From Pogonophryne albipinna (taxonomy: Eukaryota; Chordata; Actinopteri; Perciformes; Artedidraconidae): a stretch of 64,000 bases of DNA. Within the stretch, counting starts at the first letter, position 1. Each line of letters begins with the position of its first letter. Positions 1 to 52,710 of this stretch are shown here, in pieces. Made by a program: the position numbers and the translations under genes. The stretch spans positions 248,001 through 312,000 of the forward strand of contig JAPTMU010000027.1 of assembly GCA_028583405.1 (NCBI GenBank), written 5' to 3'. A model generated the notes under the pieces. The model was given only the letters and a program-made list of their open reading frames with translations, was not told the DNA's origin and did not search any database.

Positions 1-8
1 CTTAATAA

Positions 9-892
9 TAGTGGTGCACGATAATTATCGGCCCGATAATTATCGGTCCGATATTAGGAATTATGACGTCATCCCGATAAACCCGATAAAAGTATTAATA
101 GCCCCGATAATATACAATATATTTTTTGGGTAAAAAAAAAAGAAAAAAATACTGCGGTGTGGGTGGATTGGGATGAGGGGCGCTTGTTTTTCACTCGGCT
201 CCTCCCGTTTTGCCAGTACTGTGGTATTAGTGGTTTAGGAAGAGGGGAGTTTTTCACAAATCCAGCGCTCCCTAACTCATGCCTGGCTGTGAGGTAAATG
301 GTGTGCGGCCGTGAAGCCAGGACAGTAAACAAACATGTCGCCGGTAGTATGGGACTATTTCAAAGTTTCAGAGTTAGATAGTTCGCTTGCTATTTGTATT
401 AACAAATGCAATGCAGAAGTTCCACGAGGAGGGAAAAAGGCAACGAGCTATAATACTTCCAACCTGATTAGTCACCTGAAACATCGTCATCGCTACGATG
501 GTGTGTTAAAAGCGTACGAAGACGCCTGCGCTGCTAAACTAGCGGCGAATCCAAAGCCAGCTGCAAAGGCACCGGGGCTTTTACCTATCGACGAGGCTTT
601 TGAAAAAGTCAAGAAGTTTGCCAGAGACGACCCCAGGGCTAAAACGATCTCTAACTTCATCATAGAAATGATGGCGCTTGACGAGAGTCAAAACTGTTCT
701 TGGCTTTGTTTTGTTCATAGTAGTAATGCTCATGTCATTTGCTCAGTACTAGTCTTTTTTTTACCACCAGGTGTGCAAAAACTACAGGTACATGTAATAT
801 ATATATATATATTATATTATTATCGGTTATCGGTCTTGAGAAGCAGGAAGTTATCGGTATCGGTTTCAAAAAACCAATATCGTGCATCCCTA
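9..892 (+). mobile_element. hAT element with BED-finger remnant, 8-bp TSD
   Basis: The ends are TAGTGGTGCACGAT and, inverted, TAGGGATGCACGAT. They are flanked by the exact 8-bp duplication CTTAATAA at 1-8 and 893-900. The body holds the start of a transposase-type ORF and then non-coding DNA, so this 884-bp copy is internally deleted and non-autonomous. Confidence 0.92.
335..680 (+). pseudogene. BED zinc finger of hAT transposase (ZBED-like), truncated
   Basis: From ATG at 335 the frame reads MSPVVWDYFKVSELDSSLAI, then a CINKC pair and HLKHRHR, the C..C and H..H ligands of a BED-type zinc finger. Such fingers bind the ends of hAT elements. Similarity to a transposase ends near residue 115 (IIEMMALDE), after which the frame runs into unrelated AT-rich sequence. 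The catalytic RNase-H-like part is gone. A second copy, deleted at a different place, is at 37950-38254 on the minus strand. Confidence 0.8.
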
Positions 893-1020
893 CTTAATAA
901 GCACCGTAACTTACATGATACACATTTCTCTTTCACAATTGGTTGTTTTCCTTTCGTAAATGAGTGTTTCCTAAGCCAAAGTAGATCTTAAAGGAAAACT
1001 GAAGCGCCTATCTTGTCATC

Positions 1021-1205
1021 TAGTGATGGCTGTGACTCAGTGGGATAGTGCACTCGCCTTCGGATCAGGGAAGAGCAAGTTCTAGTCCCACTGCTGTCAG
1101 TCAGCATGTCGTTGTGAGAAGTGGCAAGACACTTCACCCCAAGTTGCTCCTCTGGGGACAGCCCACAGTACTGAATGTATGGAAGTTGCTTTGGATAAAT
1201 CTAAA
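1021..1205 (+). repeat. tRNA-derived SINE
   Basis: An A-box-like TGACTCAGTGG (about 1031) and a B-box-like AGTTCTAGTCC (about 1077) are spaced as in tRNA genes. They are followed by a body containing GGCAAGACACTTCACCCC, a motif common in teleost interspersed repeats. It is not an intact tRNA gene because the acceptor stem does not pair. The family name is not assigned. Confidence 0.6.
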
Positions 1206-1227
1206 TCAGAATCAAGTTTAACCCAAG

Positions 1228-1257
1228 AACCCAACCTGCTCCCGAGCAGGTTGGGTT
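1228..1257. repeat. perfect 14-bp-arm palindrome
   Basis: Arms AACCCAACCTGCTC and GAGCAGGTTGGGTT flank two C bases. It may be part of an old repeat following the SINE. No gene context suggests a terminator role. Confidence 0.75.
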
Positions 1258-1258
1258 C

Positions 1259-1950
1259 CAGGATAAGAGATCAACTCAGTGAAAGCACTGCCTGCTGACC
1301 AATCAGAGCTCAGTGTGCGGAGTTTAAAGCGATCAAGTCATTTTACAGGAGAAAGGAAATACAGAAAAACTGCCGTTGCAGGAAAGACGGCCGGCAAAAA
1401 TCAACTGACTGTGTGAACGTGAACATTAATAGAATATCACCGTGTGCAGCTCACACAGTGACAGCCATTAGACCTTTACAAAGATTTGAATGGCAGTTTT
1501 GTTTCTTTTAGCTGCTGCCTACACAGAACATTGAAGAGTCCTGCTGAGCTGTTTCTAATTATCCCCGCAGACGCTCTCACAAAAGGGTTTCATGTGTGAT
1601 TGATTGTGGTGTTCAGGCTATTATTCCCACTATTAATCATATTCTGTACAGACCTATCAGGATGAGTCAGAGGCAGGGAAGAAGTACGATTCTAGCAGGG
1701 GCAAAAAAGTAGGCTAGAGTAATGAGTTTAAAATCAAGATTATAATACAACATATTTTATGATTTGAATATTAAAAATGTTGGAATATTTCCACGTTTTT
1801 TTGGCCCAGTCATTAATACCTGATATCAGCTTATAGAAAGTGAGATCTAGTACTTAAATGTGATCTTTAAAATATCCAACACATCGGTATGTACATTGGT
1901 GTCACAAATGATGTCTGGCTGAGTGCTGACACAAGCTCACATATACACCT
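1259..1950. other. intronic DNA, nothing recognised
   Basis: Moderately AT-rich sequence without exons, terminal repeats or tandem structure that I can support. Confidence 0.5.
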
Positions 1951-2088
1951 TTAAAGAGGCCCTAATATGCATTTTGGGGTTCTCCCTCTGCTGTAGTGTG
2001 TAGGCCTGTCACGATAATACATTTTGTTCGACGATACATTTTCCTGGAAATTATTGCGATATACGATAATATTGTCGGGACTGTTGTA

Positions 2089-3636
2089 CACTGAACAAAA
2101 ATATAAATGCAACACTTTTGTTTTTGCTCCCATTTTTCATGAGATGAACTCAAAGATCTAAAACATTTTCTATATACACAAAATAACCATTTCTCTCATA
2201 TATTGTTCACAAATCTGAAAAAATCTGTGATAGTGAGCACTTCTCCTTTGCCGAGATAATCCATCCCACCTCACAGGTGTGGCATATCAAGATGCTGATT
2301 AGACAGCATGATTATTGCACAGGTGTGCCTTAGGCTGGCCACAATAAAAGGCCACTCTGAAACGTGCAGTTTTGCTTTATTGGGGGGGTCTGGGGGGGTC
2401 CGAAAACCAGTCAGTATCTGGTGTGACCACCATTTGCCTCACGCAGTGCAACACATCTCCTTGGCATAGAGTTGATCAGGTTGTTGATTGTGGCCTGTGG
2501 AATGTTGGTCCACCAAGTTGCTGGATATTGGCAGGAACTGGAACACGCTGTCGTATACGCCGATCCAGAGCATCCCAAACATGCTCAATGGGTGACATGT
2601 CCGGTGAGTATGCTGGCCATGCAAGAACTGGGATGTTTTCAGCCTCCAGGAATTGTGTACAGATCCTTGCAACATGGGGCCGTGCATTATCATGCTGCAA
2701 CATGAGGTGATGGTCGTGGATGAATGGCACAACAATGGGCCTCAGGATCTCGTCACGGTATCTCTGTGCATTCACAATGCCATCAATAAAATGCACCTGT
2801 GTTCGTCGTCCATAACATACGCCTGCCCATACCATAACCCCACCACCACCATGGGCCACTCGATTCACAACATTGACATCAGAAAACCGCTCACCCACAC
2901 GACGCCACACACGCTGTCTGCCATCTGCCCTGAACAGTGAAAACCGGGATTCATCCGTGAAGAGAACACCTCTCCAACGTGCCAGACGCCATCGAATGTG
3001 AGCATTTGCCCACTCAAGTCGGTTACGACGACGAACCGGAGTCAGGTCGAGACCCCGATGAGGACGACGAGCATGCAGATGAGCTTCCCTGAGACGGTTT
3101 CTGACAGTTTGTGCAGAAATTCTTTGGTTATGCAAACCGATTGTTGCAGCAGCTGTCCGAGTGGCTGGTCTCAGACGATCTTGGATGTGGAGGTCCTGGG
3201 CTGGTGTGGTTACACGTGGTCTGCGGTTGTGAGGCCGGTTGGATGTACTGCCAAATTCTCTGAAACGCCTTTGGAGACGGCTTATGGTAGAGAAATGAAC
3301 ATTCAATTCACGGGCAACAGCTCTGGTGGACATTCCTGCTGTCAGCATGCCAATTGCACGCTCCCTCAAAACTTGTGACATCTGTGGCATTGTGCTGTGT
3401 GATAAAACTGAACATTTTAGGGTGGCCTTTTATTGTGGCCTGCCTAAGGCACACCTGTGCAATAATCATGCTGTCTAATCAGCACCTGTGAGGTGGGATG
3501 GATTATCTCGGCAAAGGAGAAGTGCTCACTATCACAGATCTTTTCAGATTTGTGAACAATATTTGAGAGAAATGGTTATTTTGTGTATTTAGAAAATGTT
3601 TTAGATCTTTGAGTTCATTTATATTTTTGTTCAGTG
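2089..3636 (-). mobile_element. Tc1/mariner element with long inverted repeats
   Basis: The ends CACTGAACAAAAATATAAAT and its inverse are flanked by TA at 2087 and 3637. The inverted repeats run about 220 bases or more (2089 to about 2361 and 3411-3636), with few differences. The single transposase frame is on the minus strand. The near-full length (1548 bp) and similar arms suggest a fairly recent insertion. Confidence 0.93.
2380..3390 (-). pseudogene. Tc1-like DD34E transposase, C-terminal frameshift
   Basis: The transposase cuts and joins the element ends. The 304-residue open frame 3390-2476 begins [20 protein letters not shown] with two N-terminal helix-turn-helix regions (about 1-110) and an RRPR motif at 57-60. 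The catalytic residues are visible: Asp146 (LFTDESRF), Asp234 (QHDNARPH) and Glu269 (SPIEHVWD), with 34 residues between the last two. After QQLGG (about residue 294) the frame is lost. The usual C-terminal wording continues in another frame (HTRYWL-like, down to about 2380), so a small deletion has shifted the end. Otherwise the ORF is undamaged. Confidence 0.9.
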
Positions 3637-3975
3637 TAAGACTATTTTAGACCACTGAGAATGATAATATATAATAATAATTCAAGTACATCCTTTCAAA
3701 CATAACTTTGTATTGAACATTCAACATTGCAAATGAAATGTGAAATAATATTAAAATATATAAATGATATATAATAAATAAAACAAATTAATTAAATTAT
3801 AATAAATTAATTAAATCACACACAACCAAAACAATAAATTAAATAGACTCAGGCTGGAAAACACAGCTCTCTCTCTATCTATCTATCCCAGATGCCTCAA
3901 CAGGCCATATCCAAATCTGTTTTTCAAAGTTTTCGAGCAAGGAACACCAACATTCATTTCATTTCAAGCCTTTAT

Positions 3976-4431
3976 TTATCCAGGTGTATCCCTTGAGATC
4001 ATCGATCTCTTTTTCAAGGGAGACCTGCTCAAGTAGACATGTTTGCATTGTCGGGCAAATGCATCTTTGATTGTAAACTGTCGAGAAGGTGGGGGCTCTC
4101 CATCTCCAGCTGCCGTGTTTGCTACCAGCTGGGAAAATGGAATGGGGTGGTTGTGTTTTAGGTGTAGTTTAAAATGCGTGGTATTGCCTGCTTTTATCGC
4201 TACCTTTTTTAAACAAATGCGACACCCCGCCCGGCTCATTGAAGTCCGTATAGGTTCGCCTCGTTGATGTGGCTTGAATCCAAAATACTGCCACACCGGA
4301 GAATCGAGTTGTGTAGTTAGGTTTTGTAACCAATTCCATCCCATCACTCCAATTCCCCACGAGTAAGTCACACGTTGTCTCCCGCTTGTCGCTATATTAT
4401 TAATTTGGCTGCTACGTTGCTGCACGTGCAT
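3976..4431 (-). pseudogene. BED zinc finger fragment of hAT transposase
   Basis: The minus-strand frame contains SPVWQYFGFKPHQRGEP, then CRICLKK and HLKHNHP, which provide the Cys and His pairs of a BED finger. It ends after FTIKDAFARQ, a usual linker before the catalytic domain, which is missing. It belongs to the hAT element 2001-5540. It could be mistaken for a short host ZBED gene, but it lies inside matching terminal repeats. Confidence 0.75.
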
Positions 4432-4519
4432 GCGGAGTGTCCTGACCTGGCTGTGTGTCAGCCCCGCCCCTCACAGCGCGCCTGGCAGCCACAGCGCTCC
4501 TAGCTAAAATGCTGGTCAC

Positions 4520-5431
4520 TAGTGATGGCAAAATGAAGCTTTCAATGAAGCATCGAACCACTTGGACAATTGTGTCGGAAATAGGTTCATTTCTCGAAGC
4601 TTCAGTTACAGCGACCTCTCCTGGCGAAGTGCAAGGCTGCAATGGGTTTAACGTATCTTTGCCTTGAAAAATATTCGATGCACACACACACTAAGACTGA
4701 ATATCATGTTCTATTTGCAATTAAAGATTGATAATTGTGTGTATTGGGTTACTGAGAAGAGACTAGAGAGTGCTGGACATTTTTTTGGGAGGAGATGGCC
4801 TTTTATCAGTTATTAAAGTTGAAAAGCAATTATTAAAATACATCCATTCCGGGCTTTGAACCAGCTGCGCGGAGGACACGCTGCATTCGGGCCGCCGGCT
4901 CTACCCACTGGGCTATCTATTCCTTGAAATATTGAACTGTTTTTATATTACTGATAATTGTCTTTTTGTTCAGAACTTCTCCACATTTCGAAGTGTTTCC
5001 TGAGCCAGAACGACCTATCTTTCTTCCTGGCTTGCTCTATAATGATCCAATTCAAATGCAATACCAACAACAACAACTCAACAGCAACAAAACAAACTAC
5101 GACAACAACCCACACATTGCGCATTGTTTAGAGCGGTTATAAAGTGTTGAAGCACTCAAATTTGAAACTGTTTCAACCTATCACCTGTCAGAATCGAGAC
5201 GAGGCAGTGCATTGAATCGCGTGAATGGACCGCGAACCAGTCAAGTGATTCATTCAGGAAATGAAGCAGTTGCTGCTTCGGACGTCACATGTCACGTGAT
5301 TTGAAGCAGTTGCTGCTTCGGACGTCATATGTCACGTGATTTGAAGCAAGCTTCGAAGCACTGCTTCTATGGAATAGGAAGTCCAGGGTTGAAGCTCCGT
5401 TCGAAGCTTCAGTGTCAAACTGCCATCACTA
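4520..5431 (+). mobile_element. hAT MITE with 8-bp TSD, nested
   Basis: The ends TAGTGATGGCA are inverted at 5431, with the exact duplication CTGGTCAC at 4512-4519 and 5432-5439. It has no coding capacity. It includes a tRNA-like stretch (4848-4921, minus) and a 41-bp tandem duplication (5257-5342) of GAAGCAGTTGCTGCTTC plus a CACGTG-containing tail. Confidence 0.92.
4848..4921 (-). repeat. tRNA-like sequence inside a hAT MITE
   Basis: On the minus strand TAGCCCAGTGGGTAGAGC resembles an A box and GGTTCAAAGCC a B box, at tRNA spacing. The acceptor stem is not convincing and no CCA-type end is seen. It is probably a tRNA or SINE head captured by the element. Confidence 0.45.
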
Positions 5432-5650
5432 CTGGTCACATCCTTATGTAAACGGCAATTTATCGAGCTCAGAAAAGTTATCGAATCCATTTTTATTTAT
5501 CGTACGATAAGTCAATTTATCGATTATCGCGACAGGCCTAGTAGTGTGTTCTGTAGGTTTTAGTGCATGTAAATGGTCTGCAGAGGCTAAAATCCCTGTG
5601 TTCCCTCCAGAGGGAGTTTCTCTCCCCCACTCCCCCCATCCTGAAATGAC

Positions 5651-6099
5651 TCAATTGGACTCCTTTGTTTACTTCACCACACATCATTCCTAACATAGTG
5701 ATCTAGTTTGATTTTATAGGAGAGAGGATGTAATGTAAGGATTTAGTCAAGTCTTGGATCGCTGAGTATGAATGTCCTCTTGCCATTTTCAGTTGACAAA
5801 TACTTGTGTAAAGTTTGTGAAGGCAGGAGGAAAGCTTCCGCAATCATGGTCTCCTCTGTTCCTCCAAACCCCGCCCCCTCCCTAAAAATAATGGCTGATA
5901 GTGACCCGATAGAGACTTTATTATTCACTTAATCACTGAGATATGATGAAGCTAATTTAATCTCATACATTCATGGGATTAATGTAACAGTAAGACAGAG
6001 AATGTAAGTGTGCACCCACATGCAGTATTTTTGTTTTTATATGCTGTTGTAAATACTCCTGTTGTCTGCTGTGTTCAGACCAAGCGGCAAACTCTGGGG
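5651..6099. other. intronic DNA, nothing recognised
   Basis: After the TTAA-MITE remainder I see no exon, terminal repeat or tandem array. The short open frames here have no family resemblance. Confidence 0.4.
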
Positions 6100-6400
6100 C
6101 AGAGCCGGGAGGCCAATAAGGAAGTGCCACAAACTGCAGTTCATCTATTGGCCGATAGGCGATGACTGCAGAAAGGATCATTTTCCATAGACCCCCATGT
6201 TAAAATGCCCAACTTTACAGCAGAAAAAAACATGTTTCTACCGCTGGATGCAATAAAAATTATTCAGGGTATAGTTAGATTCCACCTTCATGATTATGAA
6301 TTTGTGAGTGAATTGTTTTATAACGCGACCCTTTTATTTATATTAGGTCTTAAAGTTTTTGCATAAATTAGGGTGTGGTCACTTTGATGGACAGGTACGT
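6100..6400 (+). repeat. teleost interspersed repeat fragment
   Basis: The sequence contains CATAGACCCCCATGTTAAAA and, further on, TAGGGTGTGGTCACTTTGAT, wording I associate with a very abundant fish repeat. The second motif recurs inverted near 42262-42314 in this window. Limits are approximate and the class is unknown. Confidence 0.45.
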
Positions 6401-6491
6401 GCCTCACTGTCAGCTAACAGCAACTTGTCCACTCTGCTAGGCTACAATGTTAGCTAGTTGTAGTTACTCTACTTGATATATATATATATAT

Positions 6492-6660
6492 TAGGGATGG
6501 GAACGATTAATCGAATATTCGAATATTCAAAATTATTCAGGTTTTCGAATAATTATTCATGTCTTCGAATATGAGTTATGAATATTTTTATGATTTATTT
6601 TTAAGTTGATTACATATTATCAAATTGAATAATTCAATGTATATATATACGACAGTCCCA
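6492..6660 (+). mobile_element. hAT left-end fragment
   Basis: TAGGGATGGGAACGATTAAT followed by repeated TCGAATA and ATTATTC motifs is the form of hAT terminal repeats in fish. No matching right end was found downstream, so it is truncated or interrupted. Confidence 0.5.
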
Positions 6661-7120
6661 TAGCTAAATGTGTTAGTTGACGTCTAAAGGTGTGTTTTGC
6701 TCCGCTCACCGGTCCCTCACAGCGGGCAGAGCTGCAGGTGCTGATCTCTCTCTCTCGCATCCGGTTATACTTCACTCGTGTTTATGTCCAAATCCATCAG
6801 ATCTAGCTAGTTCTAGCCAATGATATGGCTGCTGCCCGTCCCTACACGCAGATCACGCAGACTCAAACCTCATCTTAGGCCCAAATGTGGCGCAAATGCG
6901 CTCCGCAGCCGTTGCGAGGTTCCGGCGCTAACAGTTCATGAGCGTGCTCCCCCGCCCCCTGTCAACACTCGCGACACATGGCCAGCCTAAACAACAATAA
7001 GCGCTGCTTGGCAACCGTGTGTGGCGGCAAAGTACATAGACATTTTGATAGGAGAGATTTAGTTTTGCCGGTATTCAACATATTTTACCAGTCATAGTCC
7101 GGTAATTATTTACACTCTAA
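6661..7120. other. intronic DNA, possibly old repeat
   Basis: No ORF or delimited element. GC-rich pieces suggest it may still belong to the truncated hAT upstream. Confidence 0.3.
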
Positions 7121-7705
7121 CCCCTAGTTGCCACTGGGTCCGTCTGCGGCGCGTTACGGGCGCGTTGCGGCTGCGCCGCAGCGTCCGCCATCCTCGCGAC
7201 CACTCTAGTCAATGGGTGCTATTCCACCAGACGCGCCGCGTTACGGCTCAGAAGCGTCCCAGAAGCGTCTCGCCGCTGGGCTCCGCTCGAAATAGGATTG
7301 AAGTCTATTTTTGACGCGACGCAGCCGTAAGGTAATGTCGGAACAGTGACAGCATCCGGCCCACCCCCCAAAACCGGTTCCTTCTCCTCCCCCCATCCCT
7401 CCTCTGTAGTCTTTCCAGTAGGAGAATAAAGGCCAGCGTTCTCCTTCGGTTTACAGGCACTGTGTGTAAATTATATAGAATAATTATGATGATGAATGCT
7501 TTTTATTTACCTCTAAAATACAGCAACCCATCTTTGATTCATGTTATTTTTAACTGGACTATTACAATTATTATTAATTATGTCTGTAGTCTACAACACA
7601 ACAAAATAGGAAATAACAACAATAAACACGATTTAAACAGACACAAAAATAAACCATTTAACTACGTAGCCTACTTACTTTCTTGTAGAAGTACAAATGT
7701 CCAGG
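7121..7705 (-). mobile_element. MITE with CCCCTAGTT ends, copy A
   Basis: It starts CCCCTAGTTGCCACTGGGTC and follows the reverse complement of the copy at 8913-9514 through its length, including CGCTCGAAATAGGATTGAAG and GTCCAGGAAATATG. The far terminal repeat is lost in an (AT)n run. Non-coding. The superfamily is unknown; TA flanks on the other copy suggest a TA target. Confidence 0.7.
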
Positions 7706-7707
7706 AA

Positions 7708-7741
<34 letters not shown>
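7706..7741. repeat. (AT)n microsatellite
   Basis: Alternating TA of about 35 bases at the broken end of MITE copy A. Confidence 0.9.
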
Positions 7742-7743
<2 letters not shown>

Positions 7744-7864
7744 TTTAGTTTATGATTCAGCCTTGGGTATGACTTTTATTGTCTATGGCTATGACGCCCA
7801 TAATGCTAAACAGGAGCTAATGTTAAAAGGGGACCCAATTATCCCAGTGGTGGTCGCCGGAGCT

Positions 7865-8045
7865 AACGGAGCCGCAGGGCCGGCCTTTGGCACTGGCGAT
7901 CTAGGCCGGTCGCCTAGGGCGTCAGATCTGCGCTGGGAGAAAAGAAAATTAATATTTAATTTGTATTCTGCCTTATCCCTTGATGTAACACATTTACATT
8001 AATAATTGAATAAAGTAAACACCTTTTGCACCCCGGGCCGGTTTA
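7865..8045 (+). repeat. GGGCCGGCC interspersed repeat, copy A
   Basis: The sequence CAGGGCCGGCC, then CACTGGCGAT, GTCGCCTAGGGCG, CTTGATGTAACA and finally CACCCCGG occurs in the same order at about 63234-63415. The two are copies of one repeat, probably a degenerate DNA transposon end. Confidence 0.55.
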
Positions 8046-8177
8046 TATCACAATTTATGTAAACAAATATTTCCAAGGCACACCTTTATAATTATTAGGA
8101 TAAATAACAACAGGTTTTAAATCATTCCAATGTATATAGGACAGTAACCAAAAATGATGTGAACATATCTGTATTAG

Positions 8178-8252
8178 GTTAGTTGAAAGCAATAATATTA
8201 AGTTGAACCTAATATTGTTTATTTAAATGTATTATTATTGCTTTCAACTAAC
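8178..8252. repeat. 20-bp-arm inverted repeat
   Basis: GTTAGTTGAAAGCAATAATA is matched exactly by its reverse complement at 8233-8252, with a 35-base AT-rich loop. It is probably the centre of an old palindromic element. Confidence 0.7.
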
Positions 8253-8912
8253 TTAATACTGTTATGTGAAACCTATCGACATAATACATTTAATTAAAGT
8301 CAACCTTTCAGTTTTTTCAGTGTGGTGCTCCTCTGAATGTCCGGAGATCAGGCAGAAATCAGTAAAAAAGCCCTGAAACCTGAGACCGACTTTAGCAGGC
8401 CTGCTTTCTGTTCTAATAACTATTGCCGTCTGTTGGACATCACATTGCTACGAAATACATCAGAGAAGCTTTATACTGCTTCATGGACAACATACACACC
8501 TTTTCCATTGTCTCTATGACACGTGGCTTTAGCCTTCTTTGGTCCGGATCCTTCTCAGAGGTCTCGGCCTGCGGAGCCACACTGTGTCATGTTGTGAGGA
8601 TTGTGTTGGACTGCAATGTTCTTATGTTCTGTTGCTATTTCAGGCTTTGCATAATTTAAACAACATGCTGCTGGGACGCTTTGAACAAGACTGCAAGCAA
8701 ACCGAAACGCAACCACTTCTGTGACACGTAGTGTAAACATGTCTGAGGAAGACAGGGTTTCAGGGAAGCCATGATTAGATCCAGGTTGGCTTATGTAACG
8801 CTCAGCCACGAGACAGAGAAAACAGAAAACGGCTCAGACTGTGAACCGTGGCCCAGAGGAAGTCCAACTGGAAGCACTCACTTCCTGCCTTCTCACCTTC
8901 CTTTCCTTCTTA
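8253..8912. other. intronic DNA, nothing recognised
   Basis: Short open frames overlap on both strands but show no family resemblance. No terminal or tandem repeats were seen. Confidence 0.4.
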
Positions 8913-9514
8913 CCCCTAGTTTCCACCGGGTCCGTCTGCGTCGCGTAACTGCTGCGCCGCGGTTTTGGTCCGGCCTCCTCCGGCGTCATACCCTACCGGG
9001 CACGTTTCAGAAGCAGAGCGTCTTGCCTGCCGGCTCGCAGTTTCAGTTGATTTGAGCATATTTCCTGGACAGACTACTTTGTACAGACAAAGTTAATAAT
9101 AATTGTAATATCCCAGTTATAAACGACATGAATCAAAGATGTGTTGCTGTATTTTAGTGGTAAAATCATCATCATTATTCTAATTTACACAGTGCCTGTA
9201 AACCGGAGGAGAACGCTGGCATTTCTCCTCCTACTTGAAAGACTACGGAGGGATAGGGTCTGCAAAATGAGTTTGTGTGTGTATATATGCTATATATGCT
9301 CTGAACGTTCCACTTCCTGCCTGCCCGACATTACCTTACGGCTGCGTCGCGTCGAAAAATAGACTTCAATCCTATTTCGAGCGGAGCCCAGCGGCGAGAC
9401 GCTTCTGGGATCCTTCTGAGCCGTAACGCGGCGCGTCTGGTGGAATAGCACCCATTGACTAGAGTGGCGGCGATCCTTGCGGACGCACCGCAGACGGACC
9501 CGGTGGAAACTAGG
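8913..9514 (+). mobile_element. MITE with CCCCTAGTTTCCACCGGG ends, copy B
   Basis: The terminal inverted repeats CCCCTAGTTTCCACCGGGTC are near perfect at both ends and are flanked by TA on each side. The 602-bp body is non-coding. It lies inverted relative to copy A at 7121-7705. Confidence 0.85.
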
Positions 9515-9529
9515 GGTAACCCTCCATGT

Positions 9530-9800
9530 TTGCTCCATTCTTTCCTTTAATTCTTCCCTCCTTTCCTTTCTTATTTCTCTTTCTTTCCCATTTCCCCCTT
9601 CCTTCCTTTCTCTAATCTTCCTTGCCTTCTTTCTTTCTCCATGCGTTCCTTTAATTCTTCTTCCTTTCTTTCTTTCCTCCCTCCTCTTAAACAATGGAAG
9701 GAAGTAGGATGAAGAAAGCAGTGTTTCTTCTGCTATTTCTTCCTTCATTCCTTTCCTCCTTTTTTCTTTTTTCCTTCTTTTTTCTTTCTTTCCCTCCTTC
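9530..9800. repeat. polypyrimidine/polypurine tract
   Basis: About 270 bases, nearly all C and T on the + strand (TTCC, TTTC and CTTT motifs), interrupted by a short mixed stretch near 9690-9735. The Lys/Glu/Arg-rich open frame on the other strand is a by-product of composition. Confidence 0.8.
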
Positions 9801-10204
9801 AGCCCACAGTTGACAGCTCTGCTCAAAGACATTGTGAAGTGGAACATGTATGGGGTATGGGGAACCCATCGTCCCCAAAATAGCATAATTCAGACTGAAT
9901 CTATGTGAAATTAGGTGAATTTGACTTTTAAAAATAAAGAGTATCACAAGACAGTTGTCTACAACAGGTCTACTACCTAATAAACAAGCTCTCAGTGGAA
10001 CAGTGCAAGATAGTTTGTGAGAATGGACTTCAAGTAACAAAATGTTTTAATCTTCAGTAAAGAGGGCATCATTTGAGGTGTCAGTACATTGTTCTTATTT
10101 ATTGTCAAGCAGTTGTATGTGTGTGCCTCATAATGTGCTTAGCAGCCGTTTGCTGGTATTGTTTTCCACTGGAATGTCACTTAAACATGTGTCTCTGTGT
10201 GCAG

Positions 10205-52710
<42,506 letters not shown>

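Larger units (their letters stand above)
2001..5540 (-). mobile_element. hAT element carrying nested Tc1 and hAT insertions
   Basis: The left end TAGGCCTGTCACGATAAT and the right end (inverted) TAGGCCTGTCGCGATAAT are flanked by the exact 8-bp duplication GTAGTGTG at 1993-2000 and 5541-5548. It contains a BED-finger ORF on the minus strand (near 4431-3976), a Tc1 element (2089-3636) and a hAT MITE (4520-5431). Without these insertions it would be about 1.1 kb, a non-autonomous derivative. Confidence 0.92.
1951..5650 (-). mobile_element. TTAA-type MITE, split by a hAT element
   Basis: TTAA at 1951 is followed by AGAGGCCCTAATATGC. The sequence jumps at 2000 to 5541 and continues TTCTGTAGGTTTTAGTGCAT and on. 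It matches the inverted right half of the copy at 26953-27692. The other end was not found, so the right limit is approximate. The TTAA target and AGAGG ends fit piggyBac/Kolobok-type non-autonomous elements; the superfamily is inference. Confidence 0.65.

Noticed and set aside
1021..1100. Functional tRNA gene
   Set aside because: A- and B-box-like motifs exist but the stems do not pair and a SINE body follows.
5282..5342. CACGTG motifs as ARNT-binding sites regulating arnt2
   Set aside because: Both are in a duplicated segment of a hAT MITE; a palindromic hexamer is too weak evidence for autoregulation.
9290..9886. 198-codon Lys/Glu/Arg-rich minus-strand ORF
   Set aside because: It is the complement of the polypyrimidine tract joined to MITE copy B.
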